DNA from: Pseudomonadota bacterium
GTDB lineage: Bacteria > Pseudomonadota > Alphaproteobacteria > UBA1280 > RI-95
Direction: 5' to 3'
Assembly: GCA_016125375.1 (NCBI GenBank)
Contig: WGLU01000001.1
Location: 372,001-436,000, forward strand
Length of the DNA: 64,000 bases
A model generated the notes under the pieces. It was given only the letters and a program-made list of their open reading frames with translations. It searched no databases and was not told the DNA's origin. Below, piece by piece: positions 9,491 to 17,056 of this stretch; the first letter of the stretch is position 1, and every line of letters begins with the position of its first letter. Position numbers and translations under genes: made by a program.

Positions 9491-10718
9491 GACGCAAAGC
9501 CTCCACAGGGTCAAGGCGGGCGGCACGCCACGCCGGGAACAGGCTGGCCAGTATACTCAGCCCCAAGCTCATGGCCACAATCAGGCAAGTGTCCGGCCAC
9601 TCGATTTTAGCAGGCAGACGGCTGAGGAAGTACACCTGATTGGAAAAGACCTCCGCTCCGGTCAGGTGCTGGATAAAGTCCACCAGCGGCTGGATATTCC
9701 AGACAATCAACAGGCCGATGACCAAGCCCAGCATGGTGCCAGCAAAGCCGACCGAAAAACCGCTGAGGAAGAACACGCGCACAATATCGCGCCGCGTGGC
9801 GCCCATGGTGCGCAAAATGGCAATGTCGCGGGATTTTTCGTTCACCGTCATCATTTGCCCGGTGATGATGTTGAAGGCCGCGACCAGTACAATCAGCGCC
9901 AGAATGATGAACATGGTCGTCTTCTCGAGCTGCAAGGCCGAGAAGAACTGCGTATTGGTCTGCCGCCAGTCCTGCATCACGCCGTCTTCGCCGAGGATGT
10001 TTTTGACCGGCGTGGACAGCTCGCCGATTTTATCCGGCTCCTTGACCATCACCTCGATGGACGATACGTACGGCGCCACGCGGAAGAACTTCTGCGCCAC
10101 CTCGATGGGCATATACATCAGGGCGCTGTCGTACTGGTACATGCCGACGTCAAAAATCGCCACTACGGTCAGGCGCATCATGCGGGGGATGAATCCGGCC
10201 ACGGTCTGGTTGCCCTCGGGCGAGAGCACCGTCAGGCGCGAACCCACCCCGACGCCGAGTTGGTTGGCCATTTCCGCACCAATCACAATCGCGCGGTCGC
10301 CCTTGAAGTCGTCCAGCGAACCAGCCTTGATATTGCCAGCGATAATTTTGGTATTGCGCAGGTCCTTAGGTGCATAGCCGCGCACGATGCCGCCCAGCGC
10401 CTTGTGCTGGCTGACGACCATCGCCTGCCCGACCACGTACGGCGTGGCGGAAACCACATAGGGCACCTTGAGCAGCTCTTCCTGAGTGAAGACGGCTTTT
10501 TCCAGCGTCATTTGCGGGCCGTTGACATTGGCATGCCCTGTTGTGCCTAAAATCCGGTCAATCAGCTCGGCGCGGAAGCCCGCCATCACAGCCATAACAA
10601 CAATAAGCGCCGCCACGCCCAGCAGAATCCCCGCCAGCGAGAACCCCGTCACCACCGATACAAACCCGCGCCGCGAGCGCAGGTACCTGAGGGCAACTTT
10701 GGTGGCAAATGTGGTCAT
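9483..10718 (-). CDS. lolC: Lipoprotein-releasing system permease (LolC/LolE family)
   Basis: Inner-membrane permease of 411 residues. It has an N-terminal membrane segment (FVSVVTGFSLAGILLGVAAL), a large periplasmic domain of about 200 residues, and three C-terminal helices around residues 270-400. The TM-flanking segment NEKSRDIAILRTMGATRRDI is typical of FtsX/MacB-like LolC/E proteins. Only one permease gene is present, so the transporter may be a LolF-type homodimer as in other alphaproteobacteria; assignment to C rather than E is therefore nominal. It is the first gene of the lolC-lolD-dnaE operon. Confidence 0.92.
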   Translation of the reverse strand: MTTFATKVALRYLRSRRGFVSVVTGFSLAGILLGVAALIVVMAVMAGFRAELIDRILGTTGHANVNGPQMTLEKAVFTQEELLKVPYVVSATPYVVGQAMVVSQHKALGGIVRGYAPKDLRNTKIIAGNIKAGSLDDFKGDRAIVIGAEMANQLGVGVGSRLTVLSPEGNQTVAGFIPRMMRLTVVAIFDVGMYQYDSALMYMPIEVAQKFFRVAPYVSSIEVMVKEPDKIGELSTPVKNILGEDGVMQDWRQTNTQFFSALQLEKTTMFIILALIVLVAAFNIITGQMMTVNEKSRDIAILRTMGATRRDIVRVFFLSGFSVGFAGTMLGLVIGLLIVWNIQPLVDFIQHLTGAEVFSNQVYFLSRLPAKIEWPDTCLIVAMSLGLSILASLFPAWRAARLDPVEALRRE

Positions 10719-10805
10719 AAGAGGCCTGTAGCTATTAAAAAATCAGAACCGGGAAACGATAGCACAAAAGGCCGCCAAACACAGCAGACAATACACCGGA
10801 AAAGC

Positions 10806-10837
10806 AAAAACACCCGGTGCATGAAGCGCCGGGTGTT
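10806..10837 (-). terminator. Rho-independent terminator of the EAL gene
   Basis: Reading the minus strand, AAACACCCGGCGC, a short loop, then GCACCGGGTGTTTTT form a GC-rich hairpin ending in a T-run, just after the stop codon of the minus-strand EAL-domain gene. Confidence 0.85.
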
Positions 10838-10845
10838 TCGTCTGT

Positions 10846-11664
10846 TTACGGGGTGTTGGTCCCCGTAAAATCCGTATGGCTGAGGTTGCGGGACTGCACA
10901 TGGTAGATGCCCAGCTTGTGCAGCGACAAGGCCTCGGCCGGGGTGTCCGTATGCTCGCCGATGACGGTGATGTTCCGGCGCGCACAAATGGCCAGTGCCT
11001 CGTCCAGCCAGTCAGGCGCCTTGCCGTCCAGCACCTGCCGGATGATGTGGCCGTCGAGCTTGATGAAGTCCAACGGCAGCGCCCGCAGGTGGTGCATGGT
11101 GTGGTAGCCTGCGCCAAAGTCGTCCAGCCCGATGGCGATGCCCTTGGCCCGAAGTTTGTCCAGCCAGCGCTTGCGGGCGGGCGTGATTTCGAACGGGGCG
11201 GACTCGACGATTTCCAGCACGATGTTGCGCGGCGACAGGCCGGCACCTATCCACTGGTCCAGGAGCGACTCCAGCAGGTAACGGCTGTTGGCGCTCTGGA
11301 TGGTTTGCGGGCCGATGTTGACACCGATGCGCTTGCCGGAAGCAAGTCCTTCGGCACAGGCCTTATCGACCAGAATCAGCCCCACTTCCTGATGCAGCCC
11401 CCAGCTCTGGAGGCGCATCAACGTCTGGAACGTCTTCAGGTCCCTGCCTTGCGCGTCTTGCAGTTTGCACAGGGTTTCGTGGTAGTAGATGGCACCGCTG
11501 CGGGTGTCGATCACCTCTTCGGTGCGGATGAAGACGCGGCCATTGGCCAGCGCGTCCACCGCCTCGTGTACGGTGCGATGTTCAGGGGTGAGCAAGTCGG
11601 CCTGGTTTTTACGCCCAAAGCCAATGCGCGCGATACGCTTTTTGAGGTCGCGAATATAGTCCAT
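10846..11664 (-). CDS. EAL-domain protein with a partly degenerate active site
   Basis: A cytoplasmic protein of 272 residues, almost entirely one EAL domain. The signature Glu is present in YHETL, followed by VNIGPQTI, a VLEIVESAP segment, LDDFGAGYHTM and FIKLDG, all recognisable EAL blocks. The usual AEGVE motif is replaced by GEHTDT and the late QG motif by QS, so cyclic-di-GMP hydrolysis is doubtful and a binding or adaptor role is possible. ATG 11664 is chosen; the longer frame to 11748 would start inside the proS terminator hairpin. It lies downstream of proS, separated by that terminator, with its own terminator behind. Confidence 0.8.
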   Translation of the reverse strand: MDYIRDLKKRIARIGFGRKNQADLLTPEHRTVHEAVDALANGRVFIRTEEVIDTRSGAIYYHETLCKLQDAQGRDLKTFQTLMRLQSWGLHQEVGLILVDKACAEGLASGKRIGVNIGPQTIQSANSRYLLESLLDQWIGAGLSPRNIVLEIVESAPFEITPARKRWLDKLRAKGIAIGLDDFGAGYHTMHHLRALPLDFIKLDGHIIRQVLDGKAPDWLDEALAICARRNITVIGEHTDTPAEALSLHKLGIYHVQSRNLSHTDFTGTNTP

Positions 11665-11728
11665 CGAAGGAAAACCTTCTGCTGAAACGCAAAGGAAAGA
11701 TAAGAGGAATACTGGGTGGGATATAAGT

Positions 11729-11765
11729 GAAAAGCCCTGCGCGTGCAAGAGGCACGCGCAGGGCT
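11729..11765 (-). terminator. Rho-independent terminator of proS
   Basis: A perfect 14-bp inverted repeat (AGCCCTGCGCGTGC at 11733-11746 and its complement at 11752-11765) with a 5-nt loop, followed on the minus strand by TTTT. It sits 10 bp after the proS stop codon. Confidence 0.92.
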
Positions 11766-11775
11766 GGGTATTTAT

Positions 11776-13023
11776 TTAAGCAGCAGCCTTAACCGCGCCT
11801 TGTGGCAACTCGCCCAGCGGGAGCATGATCTTTTCGCCGGTGCGGCGGTTCTTCCATTCGGCTTTGCCTTCTTTCAGGCCGCGGGGGCCGAAGACGCACT
11901 GCCACGGGCAGCCGATCAGGTCGGCGTCGGCAAACTTTTGGCCGCCGGGGGCGTCGCGGTCGTCGTACAGTACGTCCACTCCTTGGGCGGTCAGTTTGGC
12001 GTACAGCTCTTCCGATGCCTTCACACATTCCGCGTCGTCGGCGCGCATGTTGACGATGTGCACGGCGTACGGCGCCATTGCAGGCGTCCAGATGATGCCG
12101 GTATCGTCGTAATTCTGCTCAATCGCGGCAGCGACGATGCGGGACACACCAATACCGTAGCAGCCCATGACAACGGGTTTTTGCTTGCCTTCGGTGTCGG
12201 CCACCATGGCTTTCATGGGGGCGGAATACACGTCTTTGAGCAGGAAGATGTGGCCAACCTCGATGCCTTTGGCCTCTTTCAGGCGGCTGGCGGGTACGCC
12301 GCAGGCTGCTGCGTCGTGTTTTTCCACGTTCACGGCGTAGGCACCTTCGGTGTCAAAAATCAGGGTATCTTCGCCGGAACCTGCCAACACATGGAACTCG
12401 TGGCTGTAGTTACCGCCAATGGAGCCGGAATCCGCCGTCACCATGCGCCAGTCGAGACCAAGACGATCGAAAATCTTGACGTAGGCGGCGCGCATCTTCT
12501 CGTAGCTTTCCATGGCGGCTTTTTCGTCCACGTCGAAGGAATAGCAGTCCTTCATCAGGAACTCGCGACCGCGCATCAGGCCAAAACGGGGGCGCACCTC
12601 GTCCCGGAACTTGGTTTGAATCTGATAGACCATCAGCGGCAGTTGCTTATAGCTCTGCACGTTCATGCGGTAGAGGTCTGTCACTACTTCTTCATGCGTG
12701 GGGCCGAGGCAGAAGGCACGGTCATGGCGGTCTTTAATCCGCAGCAGTTCGGGGCCGTATTTTTTGGCACGGCCGGTTTCGTCCCACAGTTCCAGAGGTT
12801 GCACCATCGGCATCAGGATTTCCTGCGCGCCGGCGGCGTTCATTTCCTCGCGGACGATCGCCTCCACCTTGCGCATCACCTTGAGCCCCAGCGGCAGGTA
12901 GTTGTAAATACCGGACGTTACCTGGCGGATCATCCCCGCGCGGAGCATCAAACGGTGCGAAACAACCTGCGCTTCTGCGGGGTTATCGCGAAGGGTGGGA
13001 GCAAACAGGTGCGACATGCGCAT
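11776..13023 (-). CDS. proS: Prolyl-tRNA synthetase (short alphaproteobacterial form)
   Basis: Class II synthetase that charges tRNA(Pro). The 415-residue protein begins [20 protein letters not shown]. It carries motif 2 around [19 protein letters not shown] and motif 3 around [13 protein letters not shown], then a C-terminal anticodon-binding domain ([20 protein letters not shown]). It lacks the roughly 180-residue editing insertion of the E. coli-type enzyme: KDCYSFD passes to the motif 3 region without it. That is the usual form in alphaproteobacteria. ATG 13017 is an alternative start two residues downstream. The gene is divergent from the tRNA gene. Confidence 0.95.
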   Translation of the reverse strand: MRMSHLFAPTLRDNPAEAQVVSHRLMLRAGMIRQVTSGIYNYLPLGLKVMRKVEAIVREEMNAAGAQEILMPMVQPLELWDETGRAKKYGPELLRIKDRHDRAFCLGPTHEEVVTDLYRMNVQSYKQLPLMVYQIQTKFRDEVRPRFGLMRGREFLMKDCYSFDVDEKAAMESYEKMRAAYVKIFDRLGLDWRMVTADSGSIGGNYSHEFHVLAGSGEDTLIFDTEGAYAVNVEKHDAAACGVPASRLKEAKGIEVGHIFLLKDVYSAPMKAMVADTEGKQKPVVMGCYGIGVSRIVAAAIEQNYDDTGIIWTPAMAPYAVHIVNMRADDAECVKASEELYAKLTAQGVDVLYDDRDAPGGQKFADADLIGCPWQCVFGPRGLKEGKAEWKNRRTGEKIMLPLGELPQGAVKAAA

Positions 13024-13126
13024 GGGGGCAGCCTCTTTATCTATCTATTAAAACAGCGGGGTATTCTGGCGCATTCCGCGCGTTTTCTCAACCTCTAAAG
13101 CGGGACAAAAAAGGTTGAAAAAACAA

Positions 13127-13155
13127 TTGACAGTCCCACACGCTAACGGCATATT
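13127..13155 (+). promoter_or_regulatory. Promoter of the tRNA gene
   Basis: A consensus TTGACA at 13127-13132 and CATATT at 13150-13155 are separated by 17 bp. The expected start is about 10 bases before the tRNA 5' end. Confidence 0.72.
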
Positions 13156-13171
13156 TGCCGCTGTTCTTGAT

Positions 13172-13248
<77 letters not shown>

Positions 13249-13255
13249 TAAAACA

Positions 13256-13285
13256 AACACGCCCCGCAAGGGGCGTTTTGTTTTT
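13256..13285 (+). terminator. Terminator of the tRNA transcript
   Basis: The hairpin CGCCCC gcaa GGGGCG, flanked by A-rich and T-rich arms and ending in TTTTGTTTTT, begins about 10 bp after the tRNA CCA end. Confidence 0.85.
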
Positions 13286-13305
13286 GGAGCTACGGCGATG
13301 GACGA

Positions 13306-13505
13306 GAACCCCGCAGGGGTTCGACCAAAATGCCAGCACGGCATTTTGGCGCTGCCGACCGTCAGGGAGGCACCCGAAGGGACGGCGTGCAGCAGAGCAC
13401 GCCGGGCAGTCCCCGACAACCAAAAACACCTTTGGTGACGTGTTGGACGGCGTGCAGCAGGCACGCCGGGCAGTCCCTGATTCACCAAAGCGCCCCGCTG
13501 GGGCG
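13306..13505. repeat. Hairpin array with a 36-bp imperfect direct repeat
   Basis: This non-coding stretch after the tRNA is a string of inverted repeats: GAACCCC/GGGGTTC (13306-13322), a perfect 10-bp CCAAAATGCC/GGCATTTTGG (13325-13349), GGCGTGC/GCACGCC (13384-13403), the same 7-bp stem again (13449-13467), and CGCCCC/GGGGCG (13491-13505). The two GGCGTGC hairpins lie inside near-identical direct repeats at about 13380-13415 and 13445-13479 that differ by a 1-2 base indel and a few changes. It resembles a REP-like or small structured mobile element rather than a gene; frames through it give low-complexity shadow proteins. Confidence 0.75.
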
Positions 13506-13516
13506 TTTTTGTTTTT
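13491..13516 (+). terminator. Terminator-like hairpin closing the hairpin array
   Basis: CGCCCC gct GGGGCG followed by TTTTTGTTTTT. It is nearly identical to the tRNA terminator at 13256-13285, as if the end had been copied when the array formed. Confidence 0.75.
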
Positions 13517-13602
13517 CATGCCTGTTTTCCGCCCCTTTACTGGACTTATCGGTCTTGCGTGCCTAAACTTATTCATAGAAGAAGGAACAACCGGAGTTTG
13601 TG

Positions 13603-14901
13603 ATGAAACGGCGTGACATTCTGGCAGGTATGGGCGGTTTAGCCGCAGCTACGGCCTTGAGCGGCACGTCCACCACAAACGCTTGGGCCAAACCACAAAC
13701 ACCTGAGGTTGCTGTTCCGTACACCCTCCATCTGGTGGGCCCCTTGGGCAACGCCCACGTTAGCACAGGATTGCTGGGTTTTGGGACCCAGTCTATTGCC
13801 CAGCGCATCAACCTGCAAACCGGCGAGATTACCCAACACCCCTTCCCGACCGATGCCTGTCACTACCCCCTTATTTTGCCGGATGGCCGTTTGTTCGTAA
13901 CATCGCGCGGCTTTAACCGCGGGGCGTTCGTATCTGCCGATGGGCAGTCCACCAAAACCTTTGATCTGAATAAGTACGAGAACCTTAATTTTGGCGGCCA
14001 CGCCCTTTATGACAGCGAAAAGAACGTCATTTATGCATCTATGGCGCTTGCGACGGATAATCCGGACAGCTCCGGCTTTATTGGGGTATTTGATGCCGAC
14101 AAGCAGGAACTGGCACACCTGCAGCCCATGCCCAACAACAATACCCACGAGATTCTGTTCCTGCCCGGTAACGAAGAAATTGCCCTGACCGGTTACGCCG
14201 GCCTGTATTCAGAACACGGCAGCAGCCGCAAGCGCGGGTGGCTGGCTTTTCCGGCGGCGCACTCTCAGGTAACGATTGTGGACCGCAGCACCTTGCAGCC
14301 CAAACGCCATTATAAAATGGAAGAATACAAGGCAAGTCTTGGCCACATGACTGTGGACAAGGACGGCTATCTGTATCTGGATGCCTTCCAGTCCATTACC
14401 GGGCACCCCAAAAATGATGCTGACGTGCAGGAAATCCGTAAAGTTGCAGAGGAGTTCATCGGTGAGCGGACCTGGACACTGCACCCGGACGAAGGCGTGG
14501 AACTTGGCCGCGGTATGATGGTGCCGATGCCTGTGCTGCGCATCAACCCGCAGACGGGCGAGGTCAAACCCATCTGGGCAGAGGACAAGGGTTACCACCG
14601 CTATCCGCTCTCGTTCACCTATAGCGACAAGCTGGACCGGGTTTTTGTAACGCACATGCTGTCCAACAAACTGTTCATCATCACACCACCCGGCGATACG
14701 GTCGAAGTCATGGATGGCTGGGAGGATCTCGGCTTCCACAAAATCTCTGGCGCCCGTGCCGTACCGGGCACGCCATACATCGCCCTGTGCGACTTTAACT
14801 ATGGTGTTGTGCTGCTGGACGGTGCAACCCGCAAGATCGTCGCCCGATATGGCGTGCCGACCTTCGGGACAGAGCATATGACCATCCGCCCCCTTGTATA
14901 A
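13603..14901 (+). CDS. Tat-exported beta-propeller protein (DUF1513-like)
   Basis: The 432-residue protein begins MKRRDILAGMGGLAAATAL, a twin-arginine signal with cleavage expected after NAWA near residue 30, so it should be exported folded to the periplasm. The mature part has repeated strand-rich units such as LILPDGRLFVTSRG, GFIGVFDADKQEL, HEILFLPGNEEIALTGYAG and VTIVDRSTLQPKRHY. Their order recalls DUF1513 proteins, which often sit near imelysin-type iron proteins, but none is present here. Function is unknown. A GTG directly precedes the ATG, and CCGGAG is the likely ribosome-binding site. The gene ends about 107 bp before the HTH-RuBisCO gene; a link between them is only positional. Confidence 0.75.
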   Translation: MKRRDILAGMGGLAAATALSGTSTTNAWAKPQTPEVAVPYTLHLVGPLGNAHVSTGLLGFGTQSIAQRINLQTGEITQHPFPTDACHYPLILPDGRLFVTSRGFNRGAFVSADGQSTKTFDLNKYENLNFGGHALYDSEKNVIYASMALATDNPDSSGFIGVFDADKQELAHLQPMPNNNTHEILFLPGNEEIALTGYAGLYSEHGSSRKRGWLAFPAAHSQVTIVDRSTLQPKRHYKMEEYKASLGHMTVDKDGYLYLDAFQSITGHPKNDADVQEIRKVAEEFIGERTWTLHPDEGVELGRGMMVPMPVLRINPQTGEVKPIWAEDKGYHRYPLSFTYSDKLDRVFVTHMLSNKLFIITPPGDTVEVMDGWEDLGFHKISGARAVPGTPYIALCDFNYGVVLLDGATRKIVARYGVPTFGTEHMTIRPLV

Positions 14902-14958
14902 ACCGATGCGTTAATTATTTCCGATTTCAAGTCTGGTAAAACGGTTTTGTTTCACTCA

Positions 14959-14970
14959 TATTTGCAAATA
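14959..14970. promoter_or_regulatory. Perfect 12-bp palindrome, candidate operator of the HTH-RuBisCO operon
   Basis: TATTTGCAAATA is fully self-complementary and lies 38 bp upstream of the ATG at 15009, within the 107-bp gap after the preceding gene. The overlapping CATATT (14957-14962) could be a -10 box, although no good -35 is seen. XRE-family regulators usually bind short palindromes and often their own promoters, so this is a candidate autoregulatory site. The role is inferred from position and symmetry. Confidence 0.4.
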
Positions 14971-15008
14971 CGCCTTTGCGTGTTGTTGCTGATATGAAAG
15001 GAAACCGG

Positions 15009-16736
15009 ATGGATACCCACGACCCCATGCTGGAAACACTGGCCCTGAACCTGCGCCGTGCCATGGCGGAGGCGGATATGAGCGCGGCCGACCTTGCACG
15101 GGACTCGGGCGTGAGCATCGCCAGTTTGAGCCGCATCCTGTCCGGTCAGGTCAATCCAAGTGTGGGCAGCATGGCCAAGATCGCCCGCGTATTGGGCATC
15201 AGCCTCGACCAGTTGACGGGACAGCCGACCGTCCAGACCTTCAACGATAAAACCAGCAGCCGTGTGGCTGCCGATATGCGCACCGAAACCGACATCATTG
15301 CCTCCTTTGTACTGGAGGACACCCATTACAGCCCCAAAGAAGCTGCACGCCTGCTTGCCAATGCCGCCACAGGGAGCTGGGTCCACAGCTGGACCGAAAC
15401 ACTGGTCGACCACGAGCAGATTCCCCTGCCCCGCCCGGTGCTGGCCATGCAGACAGGGCCGCGCACCATTACAGTGGATGTGGCCTTCCCCCATGAGTTG
15501 GTCGAAACAGGCAGCATTGTCAGCCTGATATCCGTTATTTCAGCCGCGGTTACCAGCACAGGTGCCCGCATTGACGACATCCGCATCCCGCCGGTGCTGC
15601 TGCGTACCTTTGCCGGACCGTCCGAGGGGTTACAGGGCGTGCGTGATGCCTCCAACAAATATGGCAGGCCTTTGCTTTCCGCTACCATGCGGCCCGTTGT
15701 TGGCCTGTCGCCCAAGGTTTACGGCCGGGCGGTTTTTGAGGCACTGGGCGGTGGTATTGATATCACCTGTGACCCCACGTTGCTCCACAGCATCCCCAGT
15801 AACGACTGGCGCAGCCGGTTCCGCTATGTGTCTGACGCGCTGGAAATGGCCCGCAGCCAAAGTGGTGAAGGGAAAGTCCATGCCGTTAACATCAGTGCCC
15901 ACGATGTGGAGGAAATGTTGCGGCGGGCTGAAGAAGCCGCAATCCACAAAATAGGCGCCGTACTCGTTGACAGTGGTGCCATCGGCTGGTCTGCATTGCA
16001 GAGTGTCGCCACCTACTGCCACAGCCATGACCTGGTATTGTGCGCCATGGGCGGGCGCGTGCTGAACAATGGCCCGCTGAGTCAACAACTGGTGGCCAAA
16101 CTGCTGCGTTTTGCCGGGTGCGACGTTGTCAGCGTCGGCAGTCCTCTGCGGGGTAATGCGACAGCTCGCCGGAACATCAAAGGCATTGTGACCGCCCTGC
16201 GCGGTGAAAACTATGCCGCCCTGCCCGAAGGGCACGTCATGTACGATCAGCCGACCTGCGGCATCAAGAACGCACTGCCTGCCTGTGGCGGCGGTCACAA
16301 TGCCTGGCACCTGCCCCAATTGATTGACGCACTGGGTGATGACGTCATCCTCCAGTGCGGAGGCAGCACCATGGGTCACCCGTGGGGCAGCCAATCCGGC
16401 GCAACCGCCAACCGCACAGCTGTTGAAGCTCTGATTAAAGCACGTAACGAGGGCAGCAACCTCGCCGTTGACGGTCGCAGCATCCTGCTGGAAGCTGCCG
16501 GACACTGCGCCGAGCTGAAAGAAGCCCTGAACTACTGGCGCGAAGGGTCGTTCCTGTTTGGTGTTATTTCCGGTACGGAAGTGGATAACCTCGGCGCGGT
16601 TATCATCCGTGACCAGTTGGGGGGCAACAAAGCCAAGCGCCCTGCCAAAGGGGAGGCCGTGCTCAAAGACCTGACCACCGGACGGACCATTAAACGTCAC
16701 AAGGAACCCCCTGCAACGCCGGAGGAGGATAAATAA
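15009..16736 (+). CDS. XRE helix-turn-helix domain fused to a catalytically dead form I-like RuBisCO large subunit
   Basis: 575 residues. Residues 8-71 form an HTH_3/XRE domain (SAADLARDSGVSIASLSRIL). From about residue 92 the sequence follows the RuBisCO large subunit to its end: ATGSWVHSWTETL, DDIRIPPVLLRTFAGPSEG, NKYGRPLL, YGRAVFEALGGGIDIT, and GDDVILQCGGSTMGHPWG then ANRTAVEALIKARNEG. By hand alignment to the spinach enzyme: K175 is R228, K177 is V230, the carbamylated K201 is C254, D203 is P256, E204 is T257, H294 is M347, H327 is S375, loop-6 K334 is missing, E60 is N118. W66 (W124) and the Gly pair of the P1 phosphate site (G451-G452) remain. Carboxylation is therefore excluded; a DNA-binding sensor is my inference. 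ATG 15009 is favoured by AAAGGA six bases upstream; ATG 14994 adds five residues. A small-subunit gene follows after 2 bp. Confidence 0.92.
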   Translation: MDTHDPMLETLALNLRRAMAEADMSAADLARDSGVSIASLSRILSGQVNPSVGSMAKIARVLGISLDQLTGQPTVQTFNDKTSSRVAADMRTETDIIASFVLEDTHYSPKEAARLLANAATGSWVHSWTETLVDHEQIPLPRPVLAMQTGPRTITVDVAFPHELVETGSIVSLISVISAAVTSTGARIDDIRIPPVLLRTFAGPSEGLQGVRDASNKYGRPLLSATMRPVVGLSPKVYGRAVFEALGGGIDITCDPTLLHSIPSNDWRSRFRYVSDALEMARSQSGEGKVHAVNISAHDVEEMLRRAEEAAIHKIGAVLVDSGAIGWSALQSVATYCHSHDLVLCAMGGRVLNNGPLSQQLVAKLLRFAGCDVVSVGSPLRGNATARRNIKGIVTALRGENYAALPEGHVMYDQPTCGIKNALPACGGGHNAWHLPQLIDALGDDVILQCGGSTMGHPWGSQSGATANRTAVEALIKARNEGSNLAVDGRSILLEAAGHCAELKEALNYWREGSFLFGVISGTEVDNLGAVIIRDQLGGNKAKRPAKGEAVLKDLTTGRTIKRHKEPPATPEEDK

Positions 16737-16738
16737 CC

Positions 16739-17056
16739 ATGAACCCGCGCTTTGAGACGTTCTCGTTCCTGCCACCGCTGAGCATGACTGATGTCCGCAA
16801 ACAGGCAGACTACATGCTGGACAACGGTTTTGTGCCGGTGATTGAGTTTCTGGAGAATCCAATCGAGAGCGATCAGTACTGGAACCTGTGGCGCATCCCG
16901 ACCGACGAGGCGATGACATCCGGCTGGATTATCAAGCAGATCGAGCTGTGCGGGCGTTCGCATCCTTATGCGCACATCCGATTGAGCGGTTACGACTGCA
17001 AGCGCCGGATGAACGCGCACAGCTTTATCGTTGCGGTACCTCTTGAAGGTGCTTGA
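16739..17056 (+). CDS. RuBisCO small subunit homologue
   Basis: 105 residues. The start FETFSFLPPLSMTDVRKQAD matches the classic N-terminus of form I small subunits, followed by the core blocks YMLDNGFVPVIEFLENP, YWNLWRIPTD, IELCGRSHPYAHIRLSGYD and the final SFIVAVP. It most resembles the green-type (form IA/IB) family by eye. In active enzymes the small subunit caps the L8 core and has no catalytic residues of its own. A strong GGAGGAGG site at 16721-16728 precedes the ATG, and only 2 bp separate it from the upstream stop, so the two are cotranslated and probably form one complex. The last 32 bp overlap the 3' end of the convergent gene. Confidence 0.9.
   Translation: MNPRFETFSFLPPLSMTDVRKQADYMLDNGFVPVIEFLENPIESDQYWNLWRIPTDEAMTSGWIIKQIELCGRSHPYAHIRLSGYDCKRRMNAHSFIVAVPLEGA

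Noticed and set aside
13306-13505. CRISPR array
   Set aside because: Only two imperfect direct repeats, unequal spacing, each repeat itself palindromic over its whole core, and no cas genes.
15009-15240. HTH part as a separate gene upstream of the RuBisCO-like gene
   Set aside because: The frame is continuous with no stop, and no ribosome-binding site plus start codon stands near residue 90 that would separate the two parts.
15009-17056. Functional RuBisCO (CO2 fixation)
   Set aside because: The carbamylated Lys, both metal-binding acids, the proton-relay residues and loop-6 Lys are all replaced, and no other Calvin-cycle gene is present.
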